Below the pieces are notes generated by a model that saw only the letters and a program-made list of their open reading frames with translations, searched no databases and was not told the DNA's origin. A stretch of DNA of 64,000 bases from an uncultured Candidatus Melainabacteria bacterium. GTDB lineage: Bacteria > Cyanobacteriota > Vampirovibrionia > Gastranaerophilales > Gastranaerophilaceae. The stretch lies in assembly GCA_934693235.1 (NCBI GenBank), contig CAKUUY010000006.1:26368-90367 (forward strand), in the 5' to 3' direction. Position 1 is the stretch's first letter. The number at the start of each line of letters is the position of its first letter. The position numbers and the translations under genes are program-made. Below, one piece after another: positions 8,802 to 17,486 of the stretch.

Positions 8802-10448
8802 TTGACAATCGTGAAAAAATACTTGCCGATATCTGTAATAATATTATTGGGAATAACTTTGAGACTTATTTGTATAAACAAGCCGGATGGTTTGTGGAAC
8901 GATGAATATGTAAGTTGGATGATTGCTACTACTCCACTTGGAAATGGTTTTGTTAACGCAGTAAAGTCTCAATGTCATATGCCGTTTTATTATTTATATT
9001 TAAAATTTTTCATGACATTTTTAGGACAAAGTGATCTAGTCTTAAGATTAACATCGACATTCGCAGGAATTCTTTCTATTATTGCAATGTATTTTGTCGG
9101 AAAAGAAAAAGATGAAAAAACAGGATTGTGTTGTGCCGGTTTTTCTGCCATAAGTTCTTTTTTGATTTATTATTCTCAAGAGGTCCGATTATATTCAGTG
9201 TTGTTTTTGTTCTCGGCTCTTGCGCTTTTATATCTGATAAGAACTCTAAAACAGCCGAATAAAAAGAATTTTATATTATGTTCAGTTTTTAATTTCCTTA
9301 TTCTTTTTACGCACACAATCGGATTTGTTTTTGTTTTTTTTAATCTTGTTTTCTTGAGTATCAATTTGTATAAACAATTTAAAAAAGTGGTTATTGCTAC
9401 TTGGGGAACAATATTGGTGCTTAGTAGTTTTACAGCTCCGTTAGCGGTAAAAATAATGACAACTCAATCTTTTTCGCAATGGTGGGGACATTTTTCTATT
9501 TCTAAAATCGGATTTTTATTTACGGATTATTTTTCCCCGTTGTTAACTAATTTGACTAATGCTCCTGATAATTTTTTCTACGCAAAAGCATTGTCTTTGA
9601 TAATGCTTATTCCGTCAATTATTGCAATCGCATGTATTATAAAATCATTAATTAAAAACAAGTTTAATTTATTATTATTTTCAACGGCGGTGGCTTCAAT
9701 TATAGTTCTTGTTATTGCTGCAGTGAGTGGTAAATTAGTTTTTATAACAAAATATTCAATAGAAATTTATCCTATATTAATTTATTTGGCATGCTTTGGC
9801 ATGGCATCTATTGAAAATAAAATACTTAGAAATTCTTTAATTATTTTATATTGTGTAATTTCTTTGGGATATATAATTGTTGCACCATATTCTGCACCCA
9901 AAATGCGTCGAGCAGAGGGACAAAAGATTCCTATGGATATGCTAAAGCAGATTGGGCTAAAACAAGGCGACATAATTCTTTTGGAATACTATCCCGCAAA
10001 TAGGTTTACAAAATATTTTGATTTTTCAGATTACAAAATTGTAGAAATTCAAAAAGGAAATTTTGTAGAATATTTGTCTCCAAATGTTAGTTATAATCAA
10101 ATTTACCAATCAGGGAAAGAGCTATATAAAGATGTTTTCAAAAATGATAAAAATTCGTATTTTGAAAGCATGCTTCAAAAAGATGTATTTAGTAACTTAA
10201 AAAATGGTCAAAGTGTTGCGGTAGTTGTATTAAATAGTGTTTCGTACCATGCTCCGCAATCCATGACCAAAATTATTGAAAATGATGAAATGTATAACAA
10301 AGAGCCATTATTGTTTCTTGTTTTTTCATACGTAAGAAATAAAACATTTGATGAAATGCTGAAAACATTGCCTATGACCGGACTAGCACAGAAGGGGAAT
10401 TGGACAGTTGCGAAATTTACAAAACTTAATAAAATAGGTGAAAATTAG
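8802..10448 (+). CDS. GT39/ArnT-like membrane glycosyltransferase
   Basis: 548 residues with about 11-12 hydrophobic segments and the GT-C signature near the N-terminus: WNDEYVSWM carries the acidic D-E pair of the first periplasmic loop, and YYLYLKFFMTFLG follows. Enzymes of this type move a sugar from a polyprenyl-phosphate donor onto lipid or protein outside the membrane. The C-terminal ~170 residues form a soluble domain. Start TTG at 8802 is favoured because AAAGGGG ends 5 nt before it; a GTG at 8811 is the alternative. It faces the DPM1-like gene across a 43-bp shared promoter region. Confidence 0.82.
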   Translation: MTIVKKYLPISVIILLGITLRLICINKPDGLWNDEYVSWMIATTPLGNGFVNAVKSQCHMPFYYLYLKFFMTFLGQSDLVLRLTSTFAGILSIIAMYFVGKEKDEKTGLCCAGFSAISSFLIYYSQEVRLYSVLFLFSALALLYLIRTLKQPNKKNFILCSVFNFLILFTHTIGFVFVFFNLVFLSINLYKQFKKVVIATWGTILVLSSFTAPLAVKIMTTQSFSQWWGHFSISKIGFLFTDYFSPLLTNLTNAPDNFFYAKALSLIMLIPSIIAIACIIKSLIKNKFNLLLFSTAVASIIVLVIAAVSGKLVFITKYSIEIYPILIYLACFGMASIENKILRNSLIILYCVISLGYIIVAPYSAPKMRRAEGQKIPMDMLKQIGLKQGDIILLEYYPANRFTKYFDFSDYKIVEIQKGNFVEYLSPNVSYNQIYQSGKELYKDVFKNDKNSYFESMLQKDVFSNLKNGQSVAVVVLNSVSYHAPQSMTKIIENDEMYNKEPLLFLVFSYVRNKTFDEMLKTLPMTGLAQKGNWTVAKFTKLNKIGEN

Positions 10449-10509
10449 CAATTTTTTGTTTGTTTAAACCTATATATATGTAGAAGGTTTTATTATAGTG
10501 GGAAGAAAA

Positions 10510-12009
10510 ATGAAAGTAGAATTAGTAAAAAATCAAAATTACGCTGCGTATACGCAGAGAGCAAATTCCCAAAAGGGGAAGAATAGTACTAATACAGCAG
10601 CACAAAGTTTTACCGGTGGGTATACTGAACGTATTACAAAAAGCTTGCCGCATGCTAAAAGTATTGCAGCAATGAAGAATTTAGAATGGTTAAAAGGGGA
10701 AATCGGTGGTATCTTGATTACAGCTTTAGGTACAGGTTTGGTTGCCCCTATATTTATCGGTTTTAACCCGTTTGTAAAAGCTCCTAAAAATGCAACACCG
10801 GAACAAAAGAAAGAAAATGAAAATACAAAATTATATACAGCAATGAGACAACCGATTTCAGCTGTCCTTGCAATTATGTTCCAAGCCAGTGTTCAAAAAT
10901 ATATTGATAAGGGCTTGGATTCTGTATTTAATAATCCAAAATACTCTTCAATTGCCGGCTTACACGTAGATCAACAAGAATTGAATACAAAAACTTATAT
11001 TCAATCTAACGTAAGAAAAGTAATGAAAGAAGAGGGCAAATCTAAGCCATCTTGGATTAAAGCTATCTTTAGTAGTGAAGCTAAAGCTCAAAGAAAAGCT
11101 TACACAGAAGAATTTGATGCGAAAGTAAAAGATATTCAAGAAAAACAACTGGAAACAGTTGCAGAAAAATTCCAAAAAACAGGAAAAATTAATATTGGTA
11201 AAAATCATCTTGATTTTGAATCAACTGCAAATTTGGTAAATAAACAAATTGATTCATATATTGCAGATGCAAGAGCTTTACAAAAAACTCCTGAAGATAT
11301 TGCAAGATACTTGGATAGAGCAGAATTGTTGATGCGCAATGAAGATGGTATTCGTAATGCATTTGCACAAATTTCAGAGAAAAATGTAACAGCGGATGTT
11401 CAAAACTTATTAGCAAAAGAACAAAATCCTGAAATAAAAACACTTCTTCAAGAAATCCTTGATAGACCTGAGGATTTGCGTTACAGCAGAGCTCACAGAA
11501 CTTTAGATCGTATTGATTGTATAAAAACAATGTGCAAGAATAATTTCTCAAGAGAAAATTACAGAAATGCTTTGTTAGAAAGAAATAAAGTTCTTGCAGA
11601 TAGAATTATTGAATTAACTGCAGCAAAGGTTAATCCGAAAAAAGCAGATGAAAATGTGATAGCTAAATCAATCAAAAATATCATTAAGCAATGTGGTTTC
11701 AGAGGTGAAGAAGATGGTATTGTAAAATCAGTTCTTTGTGACACTGATACATTCGGAGATAATATCGGAAGTTTGACAAAGAAAGTTTATAAAGATATCG
11801 CAACAGGTTATAAAAAACTTGTGGAAAACAGCTACAAAGGCGTTAACCAGTTTACAAAAATCGGAGTAGGTGTGTTAATCACATTGCCTATCACTTGTAC
11901 AGCATTGAACTGGGTATATCCAAGATTTATGGATATCTTCTTCCCAAGTTTGTCAGGAAGAGATGACAAGAAACCTGAACAGGCGCAAAAGGTTGGAGGT
12001 AACAAGTAA
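10510..12009 (+). CDS. Hypothetical membrane protein, unknown function
   Basis: 499 residues from the ATG at 10510, which has GGAAG a few bases upstream; a GTG at 10498 is also in frame. The start MKVELVKNQNYAAYTQ and the SFTGGYTERI stretch resemble N-termini I associate with Gastranaerophilales proteins of unknown role. Hydrophobic segments lie at about residues 75-95 and 470-490, separated by a long helical, charged middle (Lys, Glu and Ala rich). The stop and the next start share bases (TAATG), so the two proteins are probably made together. No known domain recognised. Confidence 0.7.
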   Translation: MKVELVKNQNYAAYTQRANSQKGKNSTNTAAQSFTGGYTERITKSLPHAKSIAAMKNLEWLKGEIGGILITALGTGLVAPIFIGFNPFVKAPKNATPEQKKENENTKLYTAMRQPISAVLAIMFQASVQKYIDKGLDSVFNNPKYSSIAGLHVDQQELNTKTYIQSNVRKVMKEEGKSKPSWIKAIFSSEAKAQRKAYTEEFDAKVKDIQEKQLETVAEKFQKTGKINIGKNHLDFESTANLVNKQIDSYIADARALQKTPEDIARYLDRAELLMRNEDGIRNAFAQISEKNVTADVQNLLAKEQNPEIKTLLQEILDRPEDLRYSRAHRTLDRIDCIKTMCKNNFSRENYRNALLERNKVLADRIIELTAAKVNPKKADENVIAKSIKNIIKQCGFRGEEDGIVKSVLCDTDTFGDNIGSLTKKVYKDIATGYKKLVENSYKGVNQFTKIGVGVLITLPITCTALNWVYPRFMDIFFPSLSGRDDKKPEQAQKVGGNK

Positions 12010-12743
12010 TGAGTGGACTTCAAGCAGTAGGAAATACAATTAAATCAGGCATAGCAAAAGCGTCCGCTTCAAAACCGGTAAAATGGGTTAGTAAAAAGTT
12101 CGCTGAAAACCCAGAAGGAGCTTTGGCATCAGCAACGGTTACTTCCATCATTTTGAAAGATGGTATCGGATGTGCAATGTACGTTGGACAAAGTTTGAAC
12201 AACGACAAAATTCCTGAAAAGAAAAGAAAATTCGTTGCAGCACTTGATTTAACAAACGGTGTATTGATGATTGTTGCACAAATTGCAATGTTCTTTGCAA
12301 TGAGAAAATATTCAGGACCAATCTTTAAGAAAATATTTAACAAATCATTCAGTGAAGCAAGCAAAGCTAATACTATTTCAAGAATGCGTATGGAAGATAT
12401 GAAAATTAACGGGCATACTTCAAAGAAACAAAAAATTGGAAAAGATTTTGATAAATGTGAAAATGACGCACTTGCTTTGTTCAAGTTCGTAGCAGATATC
12501 GCAGCTGCAACAATTGTTGGTAAACGTGTAATTGTTCCATTAGTTGCAACTCCTCTTGCTAAGAAAGTTGAAAAGAAAATGGAAAAACATCATGCAGACG
12601 AAGCTCCTAAGACAGATGTAAAAGCTGAAGAAAAAGCACAAGTTGCTGACAAACCGGTGGAAGAAGCTGGGAAAAAACTTGATGTTGTAAGTACTGGTTC
12701 TACAAATTTGTTAGATAAAGCGAAAATAAATCAAGCAAAATAA
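12009..12743 (+). CDS. Hypothetical membrane protein, partner of the upstream gene
   Basis: 244 residues; ATG overlaps the upstream stop as TAATG, a sign of coupled translation. Hydrophobic segments are visible at about 40-60, 77-98 and 160-188. The last ~50 residues are a Lys/Glu/Ala tail (EEKAQVADKPVEEAGKK). The repeated phrase AxPxAKKVEKKMEK and the upstream gene's similar amphipathic style suggest a joint membrane complex, but I recognise no family and propose no function. A strong hairpin terminator follows 40 bp downstream. Confidence 0.7.
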   Translation: MSGLQAVGNTIKSGIAKASASKPVKWVSKKFAENPEGALASATVTSIILKDGIGCAMYVGQSLNNDKIPEKKRKFVAALDLTNGVLMIVAQIAMFFAMRKYSGPIFKKIFNKSFSEASKANTISRMRMEDMKINGHTSKKQKIGKDFDKCENDALALFKFVADIAAATIVGKRVIVPLVATPLAKKVEKKMEKHHADEAPKTDVKAEEKAQVADKPVEEAGKKLDVVSTGSTNLLDKAKINQAK

Positions 12744-12783
12744 CCCATAGATTTTCTAAAGAAATAAGTGCAAAATGTTAAAT

Positions 12784-12820
12784 AAAAAAGTGTCGCGAAT
12801 AAATTTCGCGACACTTTTTT
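12784..12820. terminator. Bidirectional rho-independent terminator
   Basis: A 10-bp perfect stem GTGTCGCGAA / TTCGCGACAC (12790-12799 and 12805-12814) with a 5-nt loop, flanked by A6 on one side and T6 on the other. It lies between convergent genes ending at 12743 (+) and 12838 (-) and would serve both. Confidence 0.92.
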
Positions 12821-12837
12821 GTAACTATCAATTTTAA

Positions 12838-13185
12838 TTAAAACGGTTTTGTTTGGTTTAGTTTTAGCCTTAAATCTCTAAATCTTGAAATATCTTCTTG
12901 AGTTCTTCCGGATTCTTGGAATACTGCTTGAGTAGATGGATGAACCATTAATACATAATCCATGTGAATTTCTAAGAAGTTGTATTTCCTAGGTGCTTGG
13001 TTTGAGTTACGCGGATAAATTTCGGCGTTTGTGACAGCCAAAAATCTACGTTCTCTGTCGTTCAACAAATCAGTAAGTTCGCGGTTTGTATTTGTGTATT
13101 TAGAAACATGAACAACGCCTTTGATATCGTGATCTGCTGTTAAAATACTTACTTCTATTGGTACTGTATCAATGTTTTTTGCCAT
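12838..13185 (-). CDS. Conserved hypothetical protein (DUF6812-like)
   Basis: 115 residues without membrane segments: MAKNIDTVPIEVSILTADHD, then a beta-rich stretch (IKGVVHVSKY, RRFLAVTNAEIYP) and FLEIHMDYVLMVHPS. The pattern, a small protein describing an Sm-like or beta-barrel fold with an N-terminal hydrophobic strand pair, resembles a small cyanobacterial/melainabacterial family whose function I do not know. Good ribosome site AAGAGGATAAAAAG. It is separated from the YitT gene (65 bp upstream) and ends at the shared terminator. Confidence 0.62.
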   Translation of the reverse strand: MAKNIDTVPIEVSILTADHDIKGVVHVSKYTNTNRELTDLLNDRERRFLAVTNAEIYPRNSNQAPRKYNFLEIHMDYVLMVHPSTQAVFQESGRTQEDISRFRDLRLKLNQTKPF

Positions 13186-13249
13186 CTTTTTATCCTCTTT
13201 ATAAATAATTATTTACATAATACTATATTTTTGAAAAATTGTCCAATTC

Positions 13250-14125
13250 TTAAATTTTGTCAACACTACCTTTGGTTCTACCGCCATAGGCTTCGTGAAC
13301 ATCAACAACAGACATGAATGCCCTTGGGTCAATTTCTTTTATAATTTCCTTCATTTTAGCCATTTCTAATCTTGAAACGACACAATAAATAATAGTTTTT
13401 TCAGCTCCGGAATACGCTCCCACCGCTTTTATATATGTAACGCCAAGATCTAATTTTTCAAGCAGTGCATCTCCGATTTCGTGTGCTTTATCGCTAATAA
13501 TTCGAATTGATTTTGCAGAGTTTAAACCCTCTAATACAATATCAATTACTCTGAAAGCAATAAAATATGTCAAAACGGCGTACATTGCTCTGTTCCATCC
13601 AAAAACCAAACCGGATGCACCGTAAATGAATATATTAAATGTCATAATCCATTCACCTACAGAAAAACCGAATTTTTTGGATAAAACTAAAGACATAATT
13701 TCGGTTCCGTCAAGAGACCCTTCATTTTTTAGTACAAGTCCAACACCTGTTCCGAGAATAATTCCTCCAAAAACGGTTGATAATAATAAATCATGACTTG
13801 TCGGATGATTATACATTCCAAATAGGTTTATGAATAATGATAACATTCCGATTGCATAAAAAGTTTGGATAACAAACTTTTTGCCAATCTTGTTAAATGC
13901 CAATAAAAAGAACGGAATATTGATTAAAAAAATTAAAAGTCCTAAATTGATTTTGGTTAAATAACTTATAATAATTGAAATACCAACTATTCCGCCATCA
14001 ATAATATTATTTGGAACAAGAAATACTTCCAACGCAAAGGCAGCAATAAAAGGTCCTAGAGTTAAAAAAAACATTTTATTTAGTATTGATAAAAATAAAT
14101 TTTTTTTCCCTTGTTTTGTAGCCAT
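13250..14125 (-). CDS. YitT family membrane protein (DUF161 + DUF2179)
   Basis: 291 residues: five or six membrane segments in the first ~190 residues (including PNNIIDGGIVGISIIISYLT, with the family NIxDGGxxG motif, and GTGVGLVLKNEGSLDGTEI), followed by a soluble DUF2179 domain (KTIIYCVVSRLEMAKMKEII and DPRAFMSVVDVHEAYGG). The function of YitT proteins is not settled. Its start codon abuts the stop of the c-di-AMP synthase gene, and lysA overlaps that gene in turn, so these three are one transcript. Confidence 0.88.
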   Translation of the reverse strand: MATKQGKKNLFLSILNKMFFLTLGPFIAAFALEVFLVPNNIIDGGIVGISIIISYLTKINLGLLIFLINIPFFLLAFNKIGKKFVIQTFYAIGMLSLFINLFGMYNHPTSHDLLLSTVFGGIILGTGVGLVLKNEGSLDGTEIMSLVLSKKFGFSVGEWIMTFNIFIYGASGLVFGWNRAMYAVLTYFIAFRVIDIVLEGLNSAKSIRIISDKAHEIGDALLEKLDLGVTYIKAVGAYSGAEKTIIYCVVSRLEMAKMKEIIKEIDPRAFMSVVDVHEAYGGRTKGSVDKI

Positions 14126-15018
14126 TATTCATCCTTACCGGTTCTTTTTATTGTCATAAAATTATTTATTTTGAAAATAGTCTTTTTATCTTCTTCTATT
14201 TCCTCTTTGTAACCTAGAATCTTTTCTAAATCAGCTTTCAGAGTAATCAAATCTTCATATTTTTTTAAAGTTCCGTCAATAGCGACAGAAACATCACCAC
14301 TTTCTTCTGAAACAACTAAACATGCGGCATCACTTACTTCAGTCATTCCGATAGCTGCTCTATGTCGAGTACCGTACTTCCAACTTAATTTAGGATCTTC
14401 TGTTAAAGGAAGTAAAACTCCTGCTGATATAATTTTGTCTCCGTTTATAACAACAGCTCCGTCATGTAGAGGGGTGTTCGGATGAAAAATAGTTAGTAAA
14501 AGTTCTGTAGATAAGTCTGCGTTCAATTTTGTACCAACATCGCTATATGTATTTCTCAAGTCGCTTTGGAAAACGATTAGCGCTCCGGTATGTGATTTTG
14601 AAAGAAATTTCACGCTTTCAATTAGTTCTTTTACAACGTCTATTTTTTGTTCATTCTTGTTATTTTGGTTAAACAATTTCGTAACAAAGTCTACTTGTCC
14701 TAAGAATCCTAAAAATTTTCTTAGTTCTGGTTGGAAGATAACGATTAAACTTAACGAAACTAAAGTAACGATTGATTTTAAAAACATGCCGATAATTTTT
14801 AAATCTATTCTCATTAGAATTTCGCTGACAGCCCAAGCGCAAACTAATATTAATACTCCCTTTACAAACTTTTCAGAAGGTGTATCTTTGATAAATTTTC
14901 TGTATAAAAATAATAATAATATTGCCAAAAACGCAATTTGAAGAAAGTCAGACCAATTAAAAGTCATCTCTAATGTTGAAATATATTTAAGTATGTAAAT
15001 TAGAATATCGTTAATCAT
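14125..15018 (-). CDS. cdaA: Diadenylate cyclase CdaA (DacA), c-di-AMP synthase
   Basis: 297 residues. Three N-terminal membrane segments (about 25-100) precede the DisA_N catalytic domain with its two signatures: PLHDGAVVINGDKI (DGA motif) and GTRHRAAIGMTEVSDAACLVVSEESG (RHR motif). The enzyme condenses two ATP into cyclic di-AMP, a regulator of cell wall and osmotic balance. The C-terminus has a short extra tail. The gene overlaps lysA by 4 bp and is followed directly by the YitT gene. In many Firmicutes cdaA is instead linked with cdaR and glmM, neither of which is in this window. Confidence 0.94.
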   Translation of the reverse strand: MINDILIYILKYISTLEMTFNWSDFLQIAFLAILLLFLYRKFIKDTPSEKFVKGVLILVCAWAVSEILMRIDLKIIGMFLKSIVTLVSLSLIVIFQPELRKFLGFLGQVDFVTKLFNQNNKNEQKIDVVKELIESVKFLSKSHTGALIVFQSDLRNTYSDVGTKLNADLSTELLLTIFHPNTPLHDGAVVINGDKIISAGVLLPLTEDPKLSWKYGTRHRAAIGMTEVSDAACLVVSEESGDVSVAIDGTLKKYEDLITLKADLEKILGYKEEIEEDKKTIFKINNFMTIKRTGKDE

Positions 15019-16349
15019 TTTTCAACCTTCAACCTGTCAGGTATTAAATCGTGTGCAACTAAATCTTTTAAACTTTCTCTCTTTATTATAATATCAGATT
15101 GAGAATTATTTACAAGTACCATTGCCGGTTTTTGAACTCTGTTATAATTTGAAGCCATGGAATAGTTGTAGGCTCCTGTGTTGTAAACACAAAGAATGTC
15201 ACCTTCTTCTGTTTCAGGCAACTTAATATTTTTTATTAAAATATCTCCGGATTCACAAAATCTTCCGGCGATAGTTACGGTTTGTGCAAGCCCAAATTCT
15301 GGTTTGTTTACAATTTGGGCAGAATATTCAGCTTGATACATAGATGGACGAGCATTATCAGCCATGCCTCCGTCAACTGCAACATAAAGTTTCCCTTTGG
15401 GAACCTGTTTTGAGCTACCTATTGTATAAAGTGTCACACCAGCTGTTGAAATAATGCTTCGACCAGGTTCAATAAATAAGGTTGGTGCTTCTGTTTCATA
15501 TTTTTCTATGCATTTGTTTAATCTGTCTATAACAATTTCAGCGATAGTAAAAGTTGATGGAGGACAGTCTGTTTCTGTATACTTTACGCCAAGTCCGCCA
15601 CCAATATTTATTTCGTCTAGTTTTAACCCAAATTTTTTATCTAATCTAACAACTTCTTTTACAAGGATTTCGATCTCATCTCCATAAATTGATGTTTCAA
15701 AAATTTGTGAACCGATATGAGCATGCAAACCATGCAATTTTAAATTTTTATAATTGTTTACAATTAAATCAACAGCTTCGTCAATTTGAGTCAAGTCAAA
15801 ACCAAATTTTGAATCTAAATGTCCTGTTTGAATATATTCGTGTGTATGACATTCAATCCCCGGGGTAATTCTTAACAAAATATCAACTGTTTTATTGTTA
15901 GATTTCGCAATTTCGTTTAATAAAGAGAGTTCAAAAAAGTTGTCAACAGAAATTCTCCCAACACCTAATTTTATAGCAAGTTCAAGTTCGTCAAAGGATT
16001 TGTTATTTCCGTTGAACAATACTTTTTTCATGTTAACGCCTGCACTATGTACAGTGTAAATTTCTCCGGCAGAAACAACATCAAAGCCGAATCCCTCACT
16101 TGCAATAATTTTAGATGTAGCCTTAGAACAAAGAGCCTTTGATGCGTACATCATGTTTACTTTTGGATAGTTTTTGAAAGCACTTTTATAATCCCGACAA
16201 ATAGATCTTATTGTTGCTTCATCAAGTACATATAGCGGAGTACCATATTTGTCGGCAAGTTCAACCAAATCACAACCGCCGATTTCAATATTGCCGGAAT
16301 TGTTAATTTTTGTGGTTAATGGCTTTAAAAACTGGTTTGTGCTATCCAT
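15015..16349 (-). CDS. lysA: Diaminopimelate decarboxylase
   Basis: 444 residues of fold-type III PLP enzyme. The PLP lysine lies in MMYASKALCSK (about residue 70). The glycine-rich phosphate loop is EINIGGGLGVKY; LFIEPGRSI and the C-terminal FCESGDIL and GAYNYSMASNYN (substrate-binding Tyr) complete the LysA signature. It converts meso-diaminopimelate to lysine, the last step of lysine synthesis. Ribosome site GGAGC precedes the ATG. It heads the lysA-cdaA-YitT string and overlaps cdaA by 4 bp. I looked for a lysine riboswitch in the 50 bp upstream; there is no room for one. Confidence 0.95.
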   Translation of the reverse strand: MDSTNQFLKPLTTKINNSGNIEIGGCDLVELADKYGTPLYVLDEATIRSICRDYKSAFKNYPKVNMMYASKALCSKATSKIIASEGFGFDVVSAGEIYTVHSAGVNMKKVLFNGNNKSFDELELAIKLGVGRISVDNFFELSLLNEIAKSNNKTVDILLRITPGIECHTHEYIQTGHLDSKFGFDLTQIDEAVDLIVNNYKNLKLHGLHAHIGSQIFETSIYGDEIEILVKEVVRLDKKFGLKLDEINIGGGLGVKYTETDCPPSTFTIAEIVIDRLNKCIEKYETEAPTLFIEPGRSIISTAGVTLYTIGSSKQVPKGKLYVAVDGGMADNARPSMYQAEYSAQIVNKPEFGLAQTVTIAGRFCESGDILIKNIKLPETEEGDILCVYNTGAYNYSMASNYNRVQKPAMVLVNNSQSDIIIKRESLKDLVAHDLIPDRLKVEK

Positions 16350-16398
16350 TGGAGCTCCTTACTTCTTATATACTAAGGATAACACAATTTTATAAATT

Positions 16399-17271
16399 TT
16401 AAAATACTAAAAATAGTGTAGTTAATAAAGAATAATACACCATTAAATTTCTTGCTTGTAAAAGCCTGAAATAAAATTCTTTTTCTTCTCCACCACAAGT
16501 GTAAGTTTTTAAGTAATTGTACATTCTAAAAATGAGCGGAATTAAGGCAAATGTTATTAATAAATAGTAATTTTTGATCATAAATGCAAGGGTAATTGTA
16601 AACAAGTATCCTAATCCATAAACAATAAAAATTCCTTTTAACGCAAGATTTTTATTCCCAATTCTGCAAACAAGAGTTTTTTTATGTGCACACATGTCAC
16701 CCTCAAAGTCTAATATTGTATGCACGTACATTAAACCTATTGTGAACATAACAACAGCAAGAGATAAAGTGAAAACTTCTAAAGAAAAGCTTTTTGTCAT
16801 TACAAAATACGTTCCCTCAAAAAGTAGTGGACCAAATGCAATTCCGACAGCTATTTCGCTCAAACCTCTTTGAGATAATTTTGCGTATATAAGTGCTATA
16901 ATTCCGCCAATTATAGCTAAAATTACTATCGGGAAGCCGCATTTTAAAAATAGAATAAATCCGCAAATTGTTGCAAATGAAAGATATGTTATTACAGCTC
17001 TTAGTACATCATTTAGGGTTGCTTTTCCGTCTTTTATATAAGCACATTTACACTTTTGAGAGTTTTCCGGTAAAATCTTATAATCAACATAATCATCAAA
17101 TAAATTTGTTGCTAAATGTGTACAAGCAATTCCGATTAGAGCAATTAGTCCGTTTATAATATTTCCACCTTGTTTAAGAGCAAAAACAAATACTACAAGC
17201 CAAGACAATAATGTCATAGGCAATGAAAAAAGTCTTGAATTTTTAAGCCAAAAATAAATATTTTTTATCAT
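16399..17271 (-). CDS. UbiA-family prenyltransferase
   Basis: 290 residues with eight or nine membrane segments. The first Asp-rich prenyl-diphosphate motif is NLFDDYVDYK (about residues 56-65) and the second DFEGDMCAHKKTL (about 188-200). MenA/UbiA-family enzymes attach a polyprenyl chain to an aromatic acceptor such as 1,4-dihydroxy-2-naphthoate. The sequence is most like the MenA side of the family, but no quinone gene is nearby, so the acceptor is open. Overlaps the 72-residue gene upstream by 4 bp, at the end of the nanE-ROK string. Confidence 0.85.
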   Translation of the reverse strand: MIKNIYFWLKNSRLFSLPMTLLSWLVVFVFALKQGGNIINGLIALIGIACTHLATNLFDDYVDYKILPENSQKCKCAYIKDGKATLNDVLRAVITYLSFATICGFILFLKCGFPIVILAIIGGIIALIYAKLSQRGLSEIAVGIAFGPLLFEGTYFVMTKSFSLEVFTLSLAVVMFTIGLMYVHTILDFEGDMCAHKKTLVCRIGNKNLALKGIFIVYGLGYLFTITLAFMIKNYYLLITFALIPLIFRMYNYLKTYTCGGEEKEFYFRLLQARNLMVYYSLLTTLFLVF

Positions 17272-17486
17272 AAAAGTAAATTTTCCACACCTTTTACAGC
17301 TTCGTAACTAGCTCCTGCTTCAAGCATTTCTTCTGCAGTAAGTCCGAAAAGAGTAATCAAAGAATATGCTTCTTTTGTAGAAGAATTCAGTAAATTCACA
17401 GCCATTTCTACTGCATCTTTTCGACTAAGATTTGTAAATTGTTGATTTTTCCCTCTATAGATAATTCTTTTTTTTGATTTTCCCAA
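17268..17486 (-). CDS. Small conserved hypothetical protein
   Basis: 72 residues, mostly helical: MGKSKKRIIYRGKNQQFTN then SRKDAVEMAVNLLNSSTKEA and FGLTAEEMLEAGASYEAVKG. No Cys pairs, no membrane segment and no domain I recognise. It starts with TTG immediately after the TAG of the ROK kinase gene, with GGGG ~10 nt upstream, and overlaps the UbiA gene, so it is co-transcribed with both. The tight packing is the main support that it is real. Confidence 0.6.
   Translation of the reverse strand: MGKSKKRIIYRGKNQQFTNLSRKDAVEMAVNLLNSSTKEAYSLITLFGLTAEEMLEAGASYEAVKGVENLLL

Noticed and set aside
16350..16398. Lysine riboswitch before lysA
   Set aside because: Only about 50 bp separate lysA from the start of the next gene region, far below the size of an L-box, and no structure is evident.
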